A DNA stretch of 64,000 nt from NCBI GenBank assembly GCA_964604705.1, contig CAZSAP010000005.1, positions 62,001 through 126,000 on the forward strand, read 5' to 3'. Made by a program: the position numbers and the translations under genes. Shown piece after piece: positions 26,112 to 35,293 of the stretch (within the stretch, counting starts at the first letter, position 1; each line of letters starts with the position of its first letter). Source of the stretch: JAAXVQ01 sp964604705. GTDB taxonomy: Bacteria > Oederibacteriota > JAAXVQ01. The notes beneath the pieces are model-generated. The model saw only the letters and a list, made by a program, of their open reading frames with translations. It was not told the DNA's origin and did not search any database.

Positions 26112-28784
26112 ATGTTTGTGAATTCTGAGTCTACTTCCAAAATCGCGGCGGAACCCGCAGGTCAATTTTCTTCCACCAAATACGATCCTACCCAGTTTGA
26201 AGATAAGTGGTACAAAACCTGGGAGGAAGCAGGCCTTTTTAAGGGCGAGCCTGGTTCCCAAAAGCCTTCATTTTCCATTGTGATTCCACCCCCGAATGTT
26301 ACCGGGAGCTTGCATATTGGTCATGCGCTTAATAACACTCTTCAGGATATTTTGGCGCGACGAAAACGTATGCAGGGATTTGATGTGCTTTGGGTACCTG
26401 GGTGTGACCATGCTGGGATTGCCACGCAGAATGTTGTGGAAAGGCAATTGGCAAAAGAAAAATTGACCCGGCATGATTTGGGACGTGAGAAATTTATCGA
26501 ACGTGTGTGGACTTGGAAAAAAGAATACGGGGATACCATTATGCGCCAATTACGGCGGTTGGGGTCCTCATTGGATTGGTCACGCGAGCGTTTCACCATG
26601 GACGAAGGGCTGTCCGAAGCTGTAAAGGACGTTTTTATTCGCCTGCATCAGGAAGGCCTTATTTATCAAGGCGACTACATCATCAACTGGTGCCCCCGGT
26701 GCCGTACGGCGCTTTCGGACATTGAAACCGAGCATGAGGATCTATCCGGCCACTTCTGGCATTTACGTTATCCACTGGTAGAGGGCGGCGGTGAGTTGGT
26801 CGTGGCAACCACTCGACCTGAGACCATGTTGGGTGACACAGCAGTTGCGGTTCATCCAGAGGATGAACGTTATCAGCATTTGATTGGCAAGATGGTTCGG
26901 CTGCCTTTAATGAATCGTGACATTCCAGTGATTGCAGATACCTATGTAGACCGTGAATTTGGAACCGGGGTAGTGAAGATTACTCCGGCGCATGATCCAA
27001 ATGATTTCTTGGTGGGTGATCGGCATAATCTGCCACGCGTCAACGTGATGAATCCCGATGGGACCATGAGTGCGGAGGCGGGCAAGTACCAGGGGTTGGA
27101 TCGTTTTGCCTGTCGCAAGCAGGTGGTGTCCGATTTGGAAGCCGGCGGGTATTTGGTGAAGGTTGAGGATCATGCGCATGCGGTAGGACATTGCTATCGC
27201 TGCCATACGGTAGTGGAACCGTATCTCTCCCGGCAATGGTTTGTGAAGATGAAACCTTTGGCTGCCACAGCCATCGAGGCGTACGATCAAGGAAAGATAG
27301 GATTCACACCCGATCATTGGGGCAACGTTTTCCGTGATTGGTTGGAAAATACTCGTGATTGGTGTATTTCTCGCCAACTGTGGTGGGGGCATCGCATTCC
27401 CGTGTGGTATTGTGACACATGCGGAGAAGTGATTGCGGCCAAAGAGGCACCGGATGTTTGTCCCAAGTGCAAGAGCACGAATTTGCGCCAGGATCCAGAT
27501 GTACTGGATACGTGGTTTTCCAGCGGACTCTGGCCCTTCTCAACCTTGGGCTGGCCCGAGGCTACGCCTGAGCTGAAACGGTATTACCCCACCAGCGTAC
27601 TTGTGACATCGTGGGATATTATTTTTTTCTGGGTCGCGCGTATGGCCATGATGGGTTTGAAGTTCATGGGCGATGTCCCGTTTCACCATGTGTGCATTAA
27701 TTCCTTAGTCGGGGATGCCGAAGGCAAAAAGATGAGCAAGTCCAAAGGCAACACCGTGGATCCACTTGATATCATGGTGCACACGGGAGCGGATGGACTG
27801 CGGTTTACAATGGCGGCCATTGAAAATCACAGTCGCTATGTGGCCTTTACACCGGACCGCATTGAATCCTCGCGCAATTTTATGAATAAGATTTGGAATG
27901 CCGCGCGCTTTGCGGCAATGAATTTGGAAGGCTATACAGAACCCGCGCAGATACCCGAACCTGAATTTGCCGATCGTTGGATTTTGTCGCGTCTGGAAGT
28001 GACCGTGGCGAGCGTCAACCAATCCTTGGAAGGATATCGCTTCGGGGAAGCGGCCTTGACACTCTATGAGTTTGTCTGGAAAGATTTTTGCGATTGGTAC
28101 GTGGAGCTTATCAAGTTGCGCTTGTACGGCAACGATGCTGGGAAGCAACAGGCCCAGTATTTTCTTTTGCGTGTGTTGGATGAAGTGTTGCGTTTGTTAC
28201 ATCCGTTTATACCGTTTATCACTGAGGAAATTTGGTCGCACCTTCCGGGGGCACGTACGTTCTTGATGAAGTCGGCTTGGCCGGTGTCAGAACCCTCGCG
28301 TCGCGACACTCAGGTGGAGCATGATATGGATGTTCTCCAGCAAATTATGTACGCGGTTCGCAATATTCGCGGAGAAATGAACGTGCCTCCGGTGCAACAG
28401 GTGAAGCTGATCATTCGCCCGCTGGAAAACGGGGATGCCGGTCCGGTGGAACGCCAGGGGCGTGTGCTCCGGGATTTGCTCAAGTTGTTGGATTTAACCG
28501 TCGATGCGGCAGCGGAGAAACCGGCCTTGTCCGCCGCGGCGGTTGTCGGCGGGTTGGAATTGTTGGTTCCCTTGGAGGGCCTCATTGACCTGGGGAAGGA
28601 ACGTGAGCGCCTAAACAAAGAGATCGCCAACCTTGAGAAGGTCGTGGAACGCCTGGAGATCAAGTTGAATAGTGATTTTGCCACCAAGGCTCCTGCGGCG
28701 GTGGTTGAGACCGAGCGTGGGAAACTATCGGAGTATCAGCAAAAATTGTTTCAATTAAAGGCCAATTTGGCCAAACTAAAATAA
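26112..28784 (+). CDS. valS: Valine-tRNA ligase
   Basis: 890 residues. HIGH motif in PPNVTGSLHIGHALNNTL (near residue 60) and KMSKS in GKKMSKSKGNTVDPLDIM (near 540); WVPGCDHAGIATQ, the editing-domain run ATTRPETMLGDTAVAVHP and the DTWFSSGLWPFSTLGWP block are all as in ValRS. The C-terminal 70 residues are the tRNA-binding coiled coil (ERERLNKEIANLEKVVERLE). The enzyme charges and proofreads tRNA-Val. AAGGAG at 26104-26109 fits either ATG 26112 (close) or GTG 26118 (eight bases), so the start is uncertain by two codons. Confidence 0.96.
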   Translation: MFVNSESTSKIAAEPAGQFSSTKYDPTQFEDKWYKTWEEAGLFKGEPGSQKPSFSIVIPPPNVTGSLHIGHALNNTLQDILARRKRMQGFDVLWVPGCDHAGIATQNVVERQLAKEKLTRHDLGREKFIERVWTWKKEYGDTIMRQLRRLGSSLDWSRERFTMDEGLSEAVKDVFIRLHQEGLIYQGDYIINWCPRCRTALSDIETEHEDLSGHFWHLRYPLVEGGGELVVATTRPETMLGDTAVAVHPEDERYQHLIGKMVRLPLMNRDIPVIADTYVDREFGTGVVKITPAHDPNDFLVGDRHNLPRVNVMNPDGTMSAEAGKYQGLDRFACRKQVVSDLEAGGYLVKVEDHAHAVGHCYRCHTVVEPYLSRQWFVKMKPLAATAIEAYDQGKIGFTPDHWGNVFRDWLENTRDWCISRQLWWGHRIPVWYCDTCGEVIAAKEAPDVCPKCKSTNLRQDPDVLDTWFSSGLWPFSTLGWPEATPELKRYYPTSVLVTSWDIIFFWVARMAMMGLKFMGDVPFHHVCINSLVGDAEGKKMSKSKGNTVDPLDIMVHTGADGLRFTMAAIENHSRYVAFTPDRIESSRNFMNKIWNAARFAAMNLEGYTEPAQIPEPEFADRWILSRLEVTVASVNQSLEGYRFGEAALTLYEFVWKDFCDWYVELIKLRLYGNDAGKQQAQYFLLRVLDEVLRLLHPFIPFITEEIWSHLPGARTFLMKSAWPVSEPSRRDTQVEHDMDVLQQIMYAVRNIRGEMNVPPVQQVKLIIRPLENGDAGPVERQGRVLRDLLKLLDLTVDAAAEKPALSAAAVVGGLELLVPLEGLIDLGKERERLNKEIANLEKVVERLEIKLNSDFATKAPAAVVETERGKLSEYQQKLFQLKANLAKLK

Positions 28785-28840
28785 TTCTGACTATTTCAGC
28801 GTCAAACGAAGGTTGGCGTTGGAATTAAAAGGGGTTTGCA

Positions 28841-29692
28841 ATGAAGCTATCTTTGCCGAAGAAAATTGTGACCGAGATCGTGAAACGTGCCTTGGCTGAA
28901 GATGTTGGGACGGGCGACATTACGACCAAATGGATCGCTCGACCTGGGGATGCCATGAAAGGGACCATTTCCGCTCAGGCCGTGGGTGTGGTCGCGGGTT
29001 TGCCTTTAGTAGTTGAGGTGTTTAGACAGATTGATCCTAAGGTTAAAGTGAAACTTGTTTGCCACGATGGGCATAAAGTAAAGTCCGGGGATGATTTGGT
29101 TCACATGAGCGGACCGGCCGCAGCCATTCTTACCGGCGAGCGTACGGCTCTGAATTTTTTAGGCATGCTCTCGGGGATGGCTTCGGCCACGCATCGTTAC
29201 GTAGAAGCGGTCGCGGGTACGTCTACTAAAATTTACGACACACGCAAAACACCTCCAGGTATGCGGATTCTTTCCAAATATGCTGTAGCTGCCGGTGGTG
29301 GAACCAACCACCGTATTGGTTTGTACGATGCGGTCTTGATCAAGGACAATCACATCGGGTTGGCCGGATCGGTACGTGATGCCATTTTGCGTGTCCGTGC
29401 GAAAAGTCGTAAGTCTCTCCCCATCGAGGTTGAGGCTGAAACCCTTGAGCAAGTGAAGGAAGCGCTGGAAGCCAAAGCAGAAGTCATTTTGCTCGACAAT
29501 ATGTCCTTTGCCCAATTGCGTGAAGCCGTACGCCTAATCAATCATAAAGCTGAGATTGAAGTTTCGGGCAGTGTGCCTCTGGCCGAAGCGCGCACCATTG
29601 CCCACTTGGGGGTTCACCGAATTAGCGTAGGAGGCATTACCCATTCGGCGCCTTGGTTGGCCATGCATTTGGAGTGGGAGCAGACGCGTTGA
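28841..29692 (+). CDS. nadC: Nicotinate-nucleotide pyrophosphorylase (quinolinate PRTase)
   Basis: 283 residues, usual length. Motifs: ALAEDVGTGDITT at the N-terminus, SGERTALNFL-like TGERTALNFLGMLSGMA, YDTRKTPPGMRILSKYAV, and NHRIGLYDAVLIKDNHI. The enzyme makes nicotinate mononucleotide from quinolinate and PRPP, the last unique step of de novo NAD synthesis. nadA and nadB are not in the window. The TGA stop is overlapped by the birA TTG start. Confidence 0.96.
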   Translation: MKLSLPKKIVTEIVKRALAEDVGTGDITTKWIARPGDAMKGTISAQAVGVVAGLPLVVEVFRQIDPKVKVKLVCHDGHKVKSGDDLVHMSGPAAAILTGERTALNFLGMLSGMASATHRYVEAVAGTSTKIYDTRKTPPGMRILSKYAVAAGGGTNHRIGLYDAVLIKDNHIGLAGSVRDAILRVRAKSRKSLPIEVEAETLEQVKEALEAKAEVILLDNMSFAQLREAVRLINHKAEIEVSGSVPLAEARTIAHLGVHRISVGGITHSAPWLAMHLEWEQTR

Positions 29693-30669
29693 ACACAGGG
29701 CAATTATTGGAATTGCTGCGCGAGCAAAGAGACGTCTATCTCTCGGGTGAGGAACTTTCCAGCCGCTTGGGTGTATCCCGTACCGCGGTTTGGAAGCATA
29801 TTCATCAGCTTGAAGAATCTGGCTATAAGATTGCAGCCGTTCCGCATTTAGGTTATCGTTTGTTGGAATCACCGGACTTGCTTTTGCCCGATGAAATTCG
29901 CGTCGGATTGAAAACCCGCTACATGGGGCAGCAGGTTGTGTGTTTCAAGGAAACAACATCGACCAACGATCGCGCTCAGGAATTGGCCGCAGCCGGTGCT
30001 CCGGAAGGCGTGTTGGTGGCAACAGAATGTCAAACCCAGGGCAGGGGACGGTACCAACGGCATTGGCTCTCCAAGTCTCATTCGAATTTATTGTTTTCGC
30101 TAGTCTTGCGTCCCACCTGGACATTTGAGCAGATTCCGATGATCACGTTGCTTTTGGCCGTGGCGATAGCGCGCGGGATTCATGCGCATACCGGGTTGCC
30201 TGCGAGAGTCAAGTGGCCGAACGATATACTTATTCAAAATGGAAAAGTATGTGGGATTCTCACTGAAATGCGCACCCAAGCCGATCAGATTACTTCGCTG
30301 ATTTGCGGTGTAGGACTTAATGTCAACACTGCGCCCTCAGGGGCCATGAAGACCAAGGCGGTGTCCTTGGCAGGAATTTTAGGGAAACCCGTGCTGCGCG
30401 TGCCTCTGTTGCAAGGCATTTTGTTAGAGATTGAACACAGTTATGACATTGCGCGTACAAAGGGATTGACGTGGATTTTAGAGCAATGGCCGTTGCTTTC
30501 CTGCACACCACCCGGAACCGCAGTGGCTTTGGAAATTATGGGTGGAGAACGAATCGAAGGTATGGCCATGGGCATTGATGATTCCGGTGCTTTTTTGGTA
30601 CGTGTTGAATCAGGAATTACCCGTCGTTTTGCCAGTGGTGAAGTGCAGTTGCAGTCCACGGGAGATTAA
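29689..30669 (+). CDS. birA: Biotin-protein ligase / biotin operon repressor BirA (TTG start)
   Basis: 326 residues from TTG 29689, which overlaps the nadC stop (TTGA) and has GGAGTGGGAG eight bases upstream. Residues 1-65 form a winged helix-turn-helix (SSRLGVSRTAVWKHIHQLEE). The ligase domain has TSTNDRAQELA, the biotinyl-AMP loop TQGRGRYQRHW (near residue 114), and VKWPNDILIQNGKVCGILTE; a small C-terminal SH3-like domain ends it. It attaches biotin to carboxyl carrier proteins, and the intact HTH suggests it also represses biotin genes, none of which are in the window. Confidence 0.93.
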   Translation: MNTGQLLELLREQRDVYLSGEELSSRLGVSRTAVWKHIHQLEESGYKIAAVPHLGYRLLESPDLLLPDEIRVGLKTRYMGQQVVCFKETTSTNDRAQELAAAGAPEGVLVATECQTQGRGRYQRHWLSKSHSNLLFSLVLRPTWTFEQIPMITLLLAVAIARGIHAHTGLPARVKWPNDILIQNGKVCGILTEMRTQADQITSLICGVGLNVNTAPSGAMKTKAVSLAGILGKPVLRVPLLQGILLEIEHSYDIARTKGLTWILEQWPLLSCTPPGTAVALEIMGGERIEGMAMGIDDSGAFLVRVESGITRRFASGEVQLQSTGD

Positions 30670-30713
30670 CTCGAGCTAATTTAAAGCAGGTGAGCCCCTG
30701 CGGAGAAATGACC

Positions 30714-31487
30714 ATGGTACTATTGGTAAATGTCGGCAATACCCATACCGCGCTTGGCATCATTCAAGGCGAACACGTGAAGCCTCTGGCTTCTTTGTCT
30801 ACCCAGCGAAAAGGTACAGGTGTGTCTTGGAAACGCCTGTTGCGGCCCGTACTGGTGCCCTTCTTAAACAAACCTTGGACCGCTGTGGTGGCCGCAGGGG
30901 TGGTACCCGAAGTAACGGCTGCCTTAACCATGGCTTTGGAAAGCTTAACGCAAACATCGGTGCATTGGATAACGGCCCAGTCCCCCTTACCTATTAAAAA
31001 CCTATATCGTCCAGGCTCGACCTTGGGAATGGATAGGTTGTTAAATGCTGTGGCTGCGGTTCACAGAGTAGGGGCACCGGTGGTTGTCGTAGATGCGGGA
31101 ACGGCAATCAATTTGGATGTGGTGGATGCGAAAAAGCGTTTTATCGGAGGCGCCATCTTGCCGGGGGTGCATACCGCATTGCAGGGCTTGACGGCGCAAA
31201 CATCCCAGCTTTCGCAGGCTCGTCTAATTCATCCCAAGCGTATTGTCGGTCGGAGTACTGAGGAAGGCTTGGCCTCGGGTATTGTCATTGGGACCGGTGC
31301 AGCCGTGGCTGTTTTGGTGGCGGAAATTCGTCGCGAATATGGACCTTGTACCCGAGTGTTGGGTACTGGTGGCGGGATTCACTGGATATTGCCATACTGT
31401 CCAGACATAGAAACTGTTTGTCCACATTTAGCACTTGAGGGTTTACAGGCGATTTGGATGCATTCCAGAGCAAAGAGGTCACGGTGA
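30714..31487 (+). CDS. coaX: Type III pantothenate kinase (CoaX) with altered first motif
   Basis: 257 residues from ATG 30714 (GCGGAG eight bases upstream). Family blocks are present: PGSTLGMDRLLNAVAAV, VVVVDAGTAINLDVVD and FIGGAILPGVHTAL. The enzyme would phosphorylate pantothenate as the first step of CoA synthesis. Oddity: the N-terminal phosphate motif, normally D-x-GNT, reads LLVNVGNTHTALG, with Asn for the conserved Asp, while the Asp residues of GMDR and VDAGT are kept. Located after birA, as often seen. The stop overlaps the next gene (GTGA). Confidence 0.88.
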   Translation: MVLLVNVGNTHTALGIIQGEHVKPLASLSTQRKGTGVSWKRLLRPVLVPFLNKPWTAVVAAGVVPEVTAALTMALESLTQTSVHWITAQSPLPIKNLYRPGSTLGMDRLLNAVAAVHRVGAPVVVVDAGTAINLDVVDAKKRFIGGAILPGVHTALQGLTAQTSQLSQARLIHPKRIVGRSTEEGLASGIVIGTGAAVAVLVAEIRREYGPCTRVLGTGGGIHWILPYCPDIETVCPHLALEGLQAIWMHSRAKRSR

Positions 31488-32035
31488 ATCGAATACTGCT
31501 TGGAATTGGAGTTGTTCTCACAGCTTTTCTAAGTGTAACGCTCAAAGCGCAAGAATTACCTGAACTTCCGACGCCAGCGCATACCAGCGACGCCAGCGCC
31601 TCGTTGACCTGGGAACATAATCAATTTCAGTTTTCCTTACCCTCACTTCAGATGGGGAGGGTATCCTCCGATGCATTTTTAGGTGAGATTACATTATGCT
31701 ATTTTTGGTCTGAATGGAATCGAACCAGCGTGCAGCAATTGCAAAAGCTCAATGATTTTTGGCTAAAATATCACCTTTTGGGTGTTCAACTGGTGGGCTT
31801 TTGTGTGGATTCCACTCCGGATTCAGCTCAGTCCCTTTTTCAACGTTCCAACTGGCGTTTTGCTTGTGCCCGAGTTTTTTCCCAGCAGCTTCTGTATTCA
31901 CGCAGTCCGGTAAAAACACTGCCTACCTTGATTGTGCTTTCACCCGGAGGGGTCATCTTTCGGAAATACGAGGGATTTTTATCCACCGATGTTTTAGAAA
32001 CCGATGTCATTCTCCTCTTGCGCCAGAAACCCTAA
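31484..32035 (+). CDS. Secreted thioredoxin-fold protein lacking the CxxC motif
   Basis: 183 residues from GTG 31484 (AGAGG five bases upstream, overlapping the coaX stop). Signal peptide MNRILLGIGVVLTAFLSVTL to about KAQ. The body looks like a TlpA/AhpC-type thioredoxin fold: ITLCYFWSEWNRTSVQQLQK, LGVQLVGFCVDSTPDSAQSL, VKTLPTLIVLSPGGVIFRKY. The active-site place normally read as WCxxC is WSEWNRTS here, so no redox cysteine pair remains. The cis-Pro (TLPT) is kept. The function is probably binding or structural in the periplasm. Confidence 0.62.
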   Translation: MNRILLGIGVVLTAFLSVTLKAQELPELPTPAHTSDASASLTWEHNQFQFSLPSLQMGRVSSDAFLGEITLCYFWSEWNRTSVQQLQKLNDFWLKYHLLGVQLVGFCVDSTPDSAQSLFQRSNWRFACARVFSQQLLYSRSPVKTLPTLIVLSPGGVIFRKYEGFLSTDVLETDVILLLRQKP

Positions 32036-32081
32036 GATGTTTCTTGCTCCCATCGTTGTAACTTCCTAAGGTTTCCATTTT

Positions 32082-32106
32082 TCATTCGCAGTGAGTGTGG
32101 TATGAT
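32082..32106 (+). promoter_or_regulatory. Extended -10 promoter before the FIST gene
   Basis: TGG-TATGAT with the hexamer at 32101-32106; the -35 region is only T-rich (TTTTCA-like near 32080-32084). Confidence 0.45.
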
Positions 32107-32142
32107 GACCGCATCAATCAACACTCGGGTGGGTGAATACGC

Positions 32143-33303
32143 ATGGCGTTGCATTGCACCGTGGGGAAAAGCAAAGCGCCGGATGGGATAACCGCCGGGC
32201 GTCAGGCCGCACAAGCCTGTGCCGGTGCATTACTTCAAAAACCCGATGTTCTTTTATTATTCTGCAGTCCACAGTATCATCCACAACATGCACTTCAAGG
32301 TATTCGTGATATTTTTCCCGAAACGGCCATTTTGGGCTGTAGTTCAGCCGCGGAAATACATTCGACCGGATCCGATGAGCATTCGGTTGTTTTGGGTGCG
32401 ATCGCTGGAGTGCAGCTGCGTATGGGAGTGGGTGGGGATATTCAAAAAGATCCCTTTCGCGCTGGAAAAGTATTAGGTGAAAAATTGGCTGGCCCTGCCG
32501 GGCGAATTGCGCTGATTTTTAGCGATGGATTGGCTGGTGACGGAGGCGCCGTGGTACGTGGTATTCAAGCAGGTTTGGCACATCCCATGCCTTTGGTAGG
32601 TGGTGCCGCAGGAGATGAATTTGTATTTCAAAAAACGTTTCAGTACTTCAATGAACAGGTGCTGGAGCAGACGGTATTGGGTGCGGTACTGGAAGGTGAT
32701 TTTGAATTTGGAGTAGGCGTGCGTCATGGATGGGAACCGGTAGGGTTGCCGGTTAAAGTTACCCGTTCCTCAGGCCCGCGACTCATGGAGGTCAACGGGA
32801 GTCCGGCTGTAAAATTCTATGAAGAATATTTTGGCGAGTATTTTGATCCCCAAGGGCAACAACCGTTTGGGCGGCTGGGGATACTTTATCCTTTGGGTAT
32901 GGCGATTCCCGAATCCCCTGAGTATTTATTGCGCGCTCCATTTTCCGTAGATTCCGATGGTTCGGTCAACTATGCGGCGGATCTTCCGGAAGGAGCAGAC
33001 GTACGCCTCATGATCGGAAGCGCGGAAGGGGGGATTCGCGCTGCCCGTATTGCCGCGATGGAAGCGCTTTCACAAATGCGCGGCAAATTGCCTCAGTTGG
33101 CCTTGGTGTTTAATTGTATAGCCCGAAGGAAAATGTTTGGGCGCAGAGCGGAAGAAGAGTTGGCAACCATTCGTGACATTATTGGGGAGCGTGTTCCCAT
33201 GTTGGGGTTTTATACCTTTGGAGAAATTGCACCTGTGGAAGGGATTGTTACCAATCCTGTGTTTTTTCATAACGAGACTGTTGTGATCATGTTATTGGGG
33301 TAG
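32143..33303 (+). CDS. FIST domain sensory protein
   Basis: 386 residues. The N-terminal FIST domain (PDVLLLFCSPQYHPQHALQG, AILGCSSAAEIHSTGSDEHS, LIFSDGLAGDGGAVVRGIQA, PLVGGAAGDEF) and the C-terminal FIST_C part (VEGIVTNPVFFHNETVVIML) are complete. FIST domains are thought to bind small ligands such as amino acids and often occur beside or fused to signalling enzymes. A PAS-GAF histidine kinase gene starts eight bases after the stop, so this protein is probably its input partner. Confidence 0.88.
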   Translation: MALHCTVGKSKAPDGITAGRQAAQACAGALLQKPDVLLLFCSPQYHPQHALQGIRDIFPETAILGCSSAAEIHSTGSDEHSVVLGAIAGVQLRMGVGGDIQKDPFRAGKVLGEKLAGPAGRIALIFSDGLAGDGGAVVRGIQAGLAHPMPLVGGAAGDEFVFQKTFQYFNEQVLEQTVLGAVLEGDFEFGVGVRHGWEPVGLPVKVTRSSGPRLMEVNGSPAVKFYEEYFGEYFDPQGQQPFGRLGILYPLGMAIPESPEYLLRAPFSVDSDGSVNYAADLPEGADVRLMIGSAEGGIRAARIAAMEALSQMRGKLPQLALVFNCIARRKMFGRRAEEELATIRDIIGERVPMLGFYTFGEIAPVEGIVTNPVFFHNETVVIMLLG

Positions 33304-33311
33304 GTGAACGC

Positions 33312-35141
33312 ATGGCGACGCAACCTTTTTCGATACAACCTGATCATCCAGAACAAGCGTTCCAGGAACTGGATCGGATCACCAAATTGCTCATTCGTCG
33401 CGACCTTATGCTCAATCAAGCCAATGCTGAGTTGGACGAAAAAGTAATGAAGTTGGAGACGGCACAAAAAGAACTGGTTCAAGCGACGGAATACCTCAAC
33501 AGCTTGCTCGCCAACTCACCGGATGCGATTTGGGTGTTGGATGCACAAGGGCATGTCACTCGCTTCAATAAAAGCGCGGAAGATTTGACTGGATATCAAT
33601 CTCAAGAAGTCTTGGGCCGGACCCTGGAGTTTTTATTTTTTGATCCGGAACATTACTGCGACATTTTAACCAATCTAGCGGCGAATAAAAGCTACCGCAA
33701 TTTACATCTGCCCATTCGGCGTCGCGACGGTGAACGCGCAGATTTGCTCATGTCCATCTCGCTTTTGGGGGATACTGAAAATCCGCAACAATCCGCTGCC
33801 AGCATTACCATTTCAAAAGATTTGACCCGTGAAATTCGTTTGGAAAAAGCCTTGAAGGAATCCAAAGAGCAACTTGAAGAGAAAGTCATGCAGCGCACGC
33901 GTGATTTGGAATGTCTTTCTCAACGGTTAGCGGTGCTAAATCATGTGGCCACTACCGCCAGTCAATCGTTGGAGTTGGAACCGCTTCTAAATAATATTTT
34001 GCAAGTGGTACTCGAGCTGACCGGTTTTCCCATGGGCATCATTCATACCTTTGATGAAAAAGATTTTGTCTTGCTTCGAGCGCAGCGCAATGTTCCTGCC
34101 AATATACAGGAACGGCTGCGTGCGTTGCAGAAAAGCCAGACAGTGGGTGGGAGTGCTGTCGCGAGCGGAACGCTGCAGATTGGTCCTCCCCTGGATCCGG
34201 AATTGCGCACCCAAGGGGTTCGCTTGGTGGTGGCTGTCCCGTTGCGGGCCAAGGGGACCAGTCAAGGGGTCATGAGTTTGCTCTCCAATGTGGACCGTGA
34301 GGTAACCGACGAAGAGCGGCATCTCCTTTTGGCCATTGGCGTACAAGCGGGGTGGGCCTTAGAAAATGCCGAACTGTATGAACAAGTCTTGCGCGACGTT
34401 CTGCAGCTGAAAGAAGTGGATCGCATTAAAAGTGAATTTATCGCGACCATTTCACACGAATTACGTACGCCCTTGACCTCCATTATCGGATTCATCAGTT
34501 ATGGTCAAATGGCGGTCAAGGGACTCAACCAACCCAACCTATCGAGGTATCTGCAGGTCGCATTGGAAAATGGTCAAAAATTGGCACGTATGATTGAAGA
34601 CTTGTTGGCCATGCAAAAACTTGAATCTGGGACATTACGGTTTTACATCGAACCGCTGGACTTTAAACTATTGTTGATTCGCTTACAGGAAGAACTGGGT
34701 CCCCAGATGCACGCAAAGGAACAAAAGCTTATTATACAAGTACCGGATAAATTTCCATTACTGATGGTGGATCATGAACAGTTTGAACGTGTTATCACCA
34801 ACTTGATTTTGAATGCGGTCAAATTTTCGGATGGCGTCGGAACCATTACGGTTACGGGAGCGCATGCCCCTGGTTTGTTTACGCTAACGGTTAAAGACAC
34901 TGGGATTGGCATGTCACCGGAGGTTAAGCAGAAAGTGTTCGACTCTTTTTATCAAGCTGAAAGCAGTTTCACTCGGAAAGCTGGGGGCGTGGGGCTGGGA
35001 TTGACCATAGCCAAGCGCATTATTGAAAAACACGGTGGGGTTCTCAAAGTTGAAAGTGAACCACACAAGGGGAGTTGTTTTACCATAACTCTGCCAGAAC
35101 TGCCGGTGATCCAGGCCTTTTCGAACAGGGAGCTACGTTAA
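33312..35141 (+). CDS. PAS-GAF sensor histidine kinase
   Basis: 609 residues, no membrane segment. A short coiled coil (about 15-55) leads into a PAS domain (SPDAIWVLDAQGHVTRFNKS, about 60-170), a second coiled coil, a GAF domain (about 205-345), then HisKA with the phospho-acceptor in FIATISHELRTPLTSIIGFI (near residue 380) and HATPase_c with NLILNAVKFSDGVGT, DTGIGMSPEVKQ and GVGLGLTIAKRIIEK. It would be a cytosolic kinase, perhaps receiving its signal from the adjacent FIST protein. No response regulator is encoded nearby. Confidence 0.93.
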   Translation: MATQPFSIQPDHPEQAFQELDRITKLLIRRDLMLNQANAELDEKVMKLETAQKELVQATEYLNSLLANSPDAIWVLDAQGHVTRFNKSAEDLTGYQSQEVLGRTLEFLFFDPEHYCDILTNLAANKSYRNLHLPIRRRDGERADLLMSISLLGDTENPQQSAASITISKDLTREIRLEKALKESKEQLEEKVMQRTRDLECLSQRLAVLNHVATTASQSLELEPLLNNILQVVLELTGFPMGIIHTFDEKDFVLLRAQRNVPANIQERLRALQKSQTVGGSAVASGTLQIGPPLDPELRTQGVRLVVAVPLRAKGTSQGVMSLLSNVDREVTDEERHLLLAIGVQAGWALENAELYEQVLRDVLQLKEVDRIKSEFIATISHELRTPLTSIIGFISYGQMAVKGLNQPNLSRYLQVALENGQKLARMIEDLLAMQKLESGTLRFYIEPLDFKLLLIRLQEELGPQMHAKEQKLIIQVPDKFPLLMVDHEQFERVITNLILNAVKFSDGVGTITVTGAHAPGLFTLTVKDTGIGMSPEVKQKVFDSFYQAESSFTRKAGGVGLGLTIAKRIIEKHGGVLKVESEPHKGSCFTITLPELPVIQAFSNRELR

Positions 35142-35293
35142 AGGGGTAGGTGACTTTGAAAACGGTGATCTGTTGAACCGAGGGGTGAGGATCGTTCCTT
35201 CGCCTAGACTCGCTTAAATATTTAACGCTTTCAAGATGAATATGTTATAAAAAGAGTGGAACCGCGCATTCGTTAAGTAGCAGAGGCCCATGC

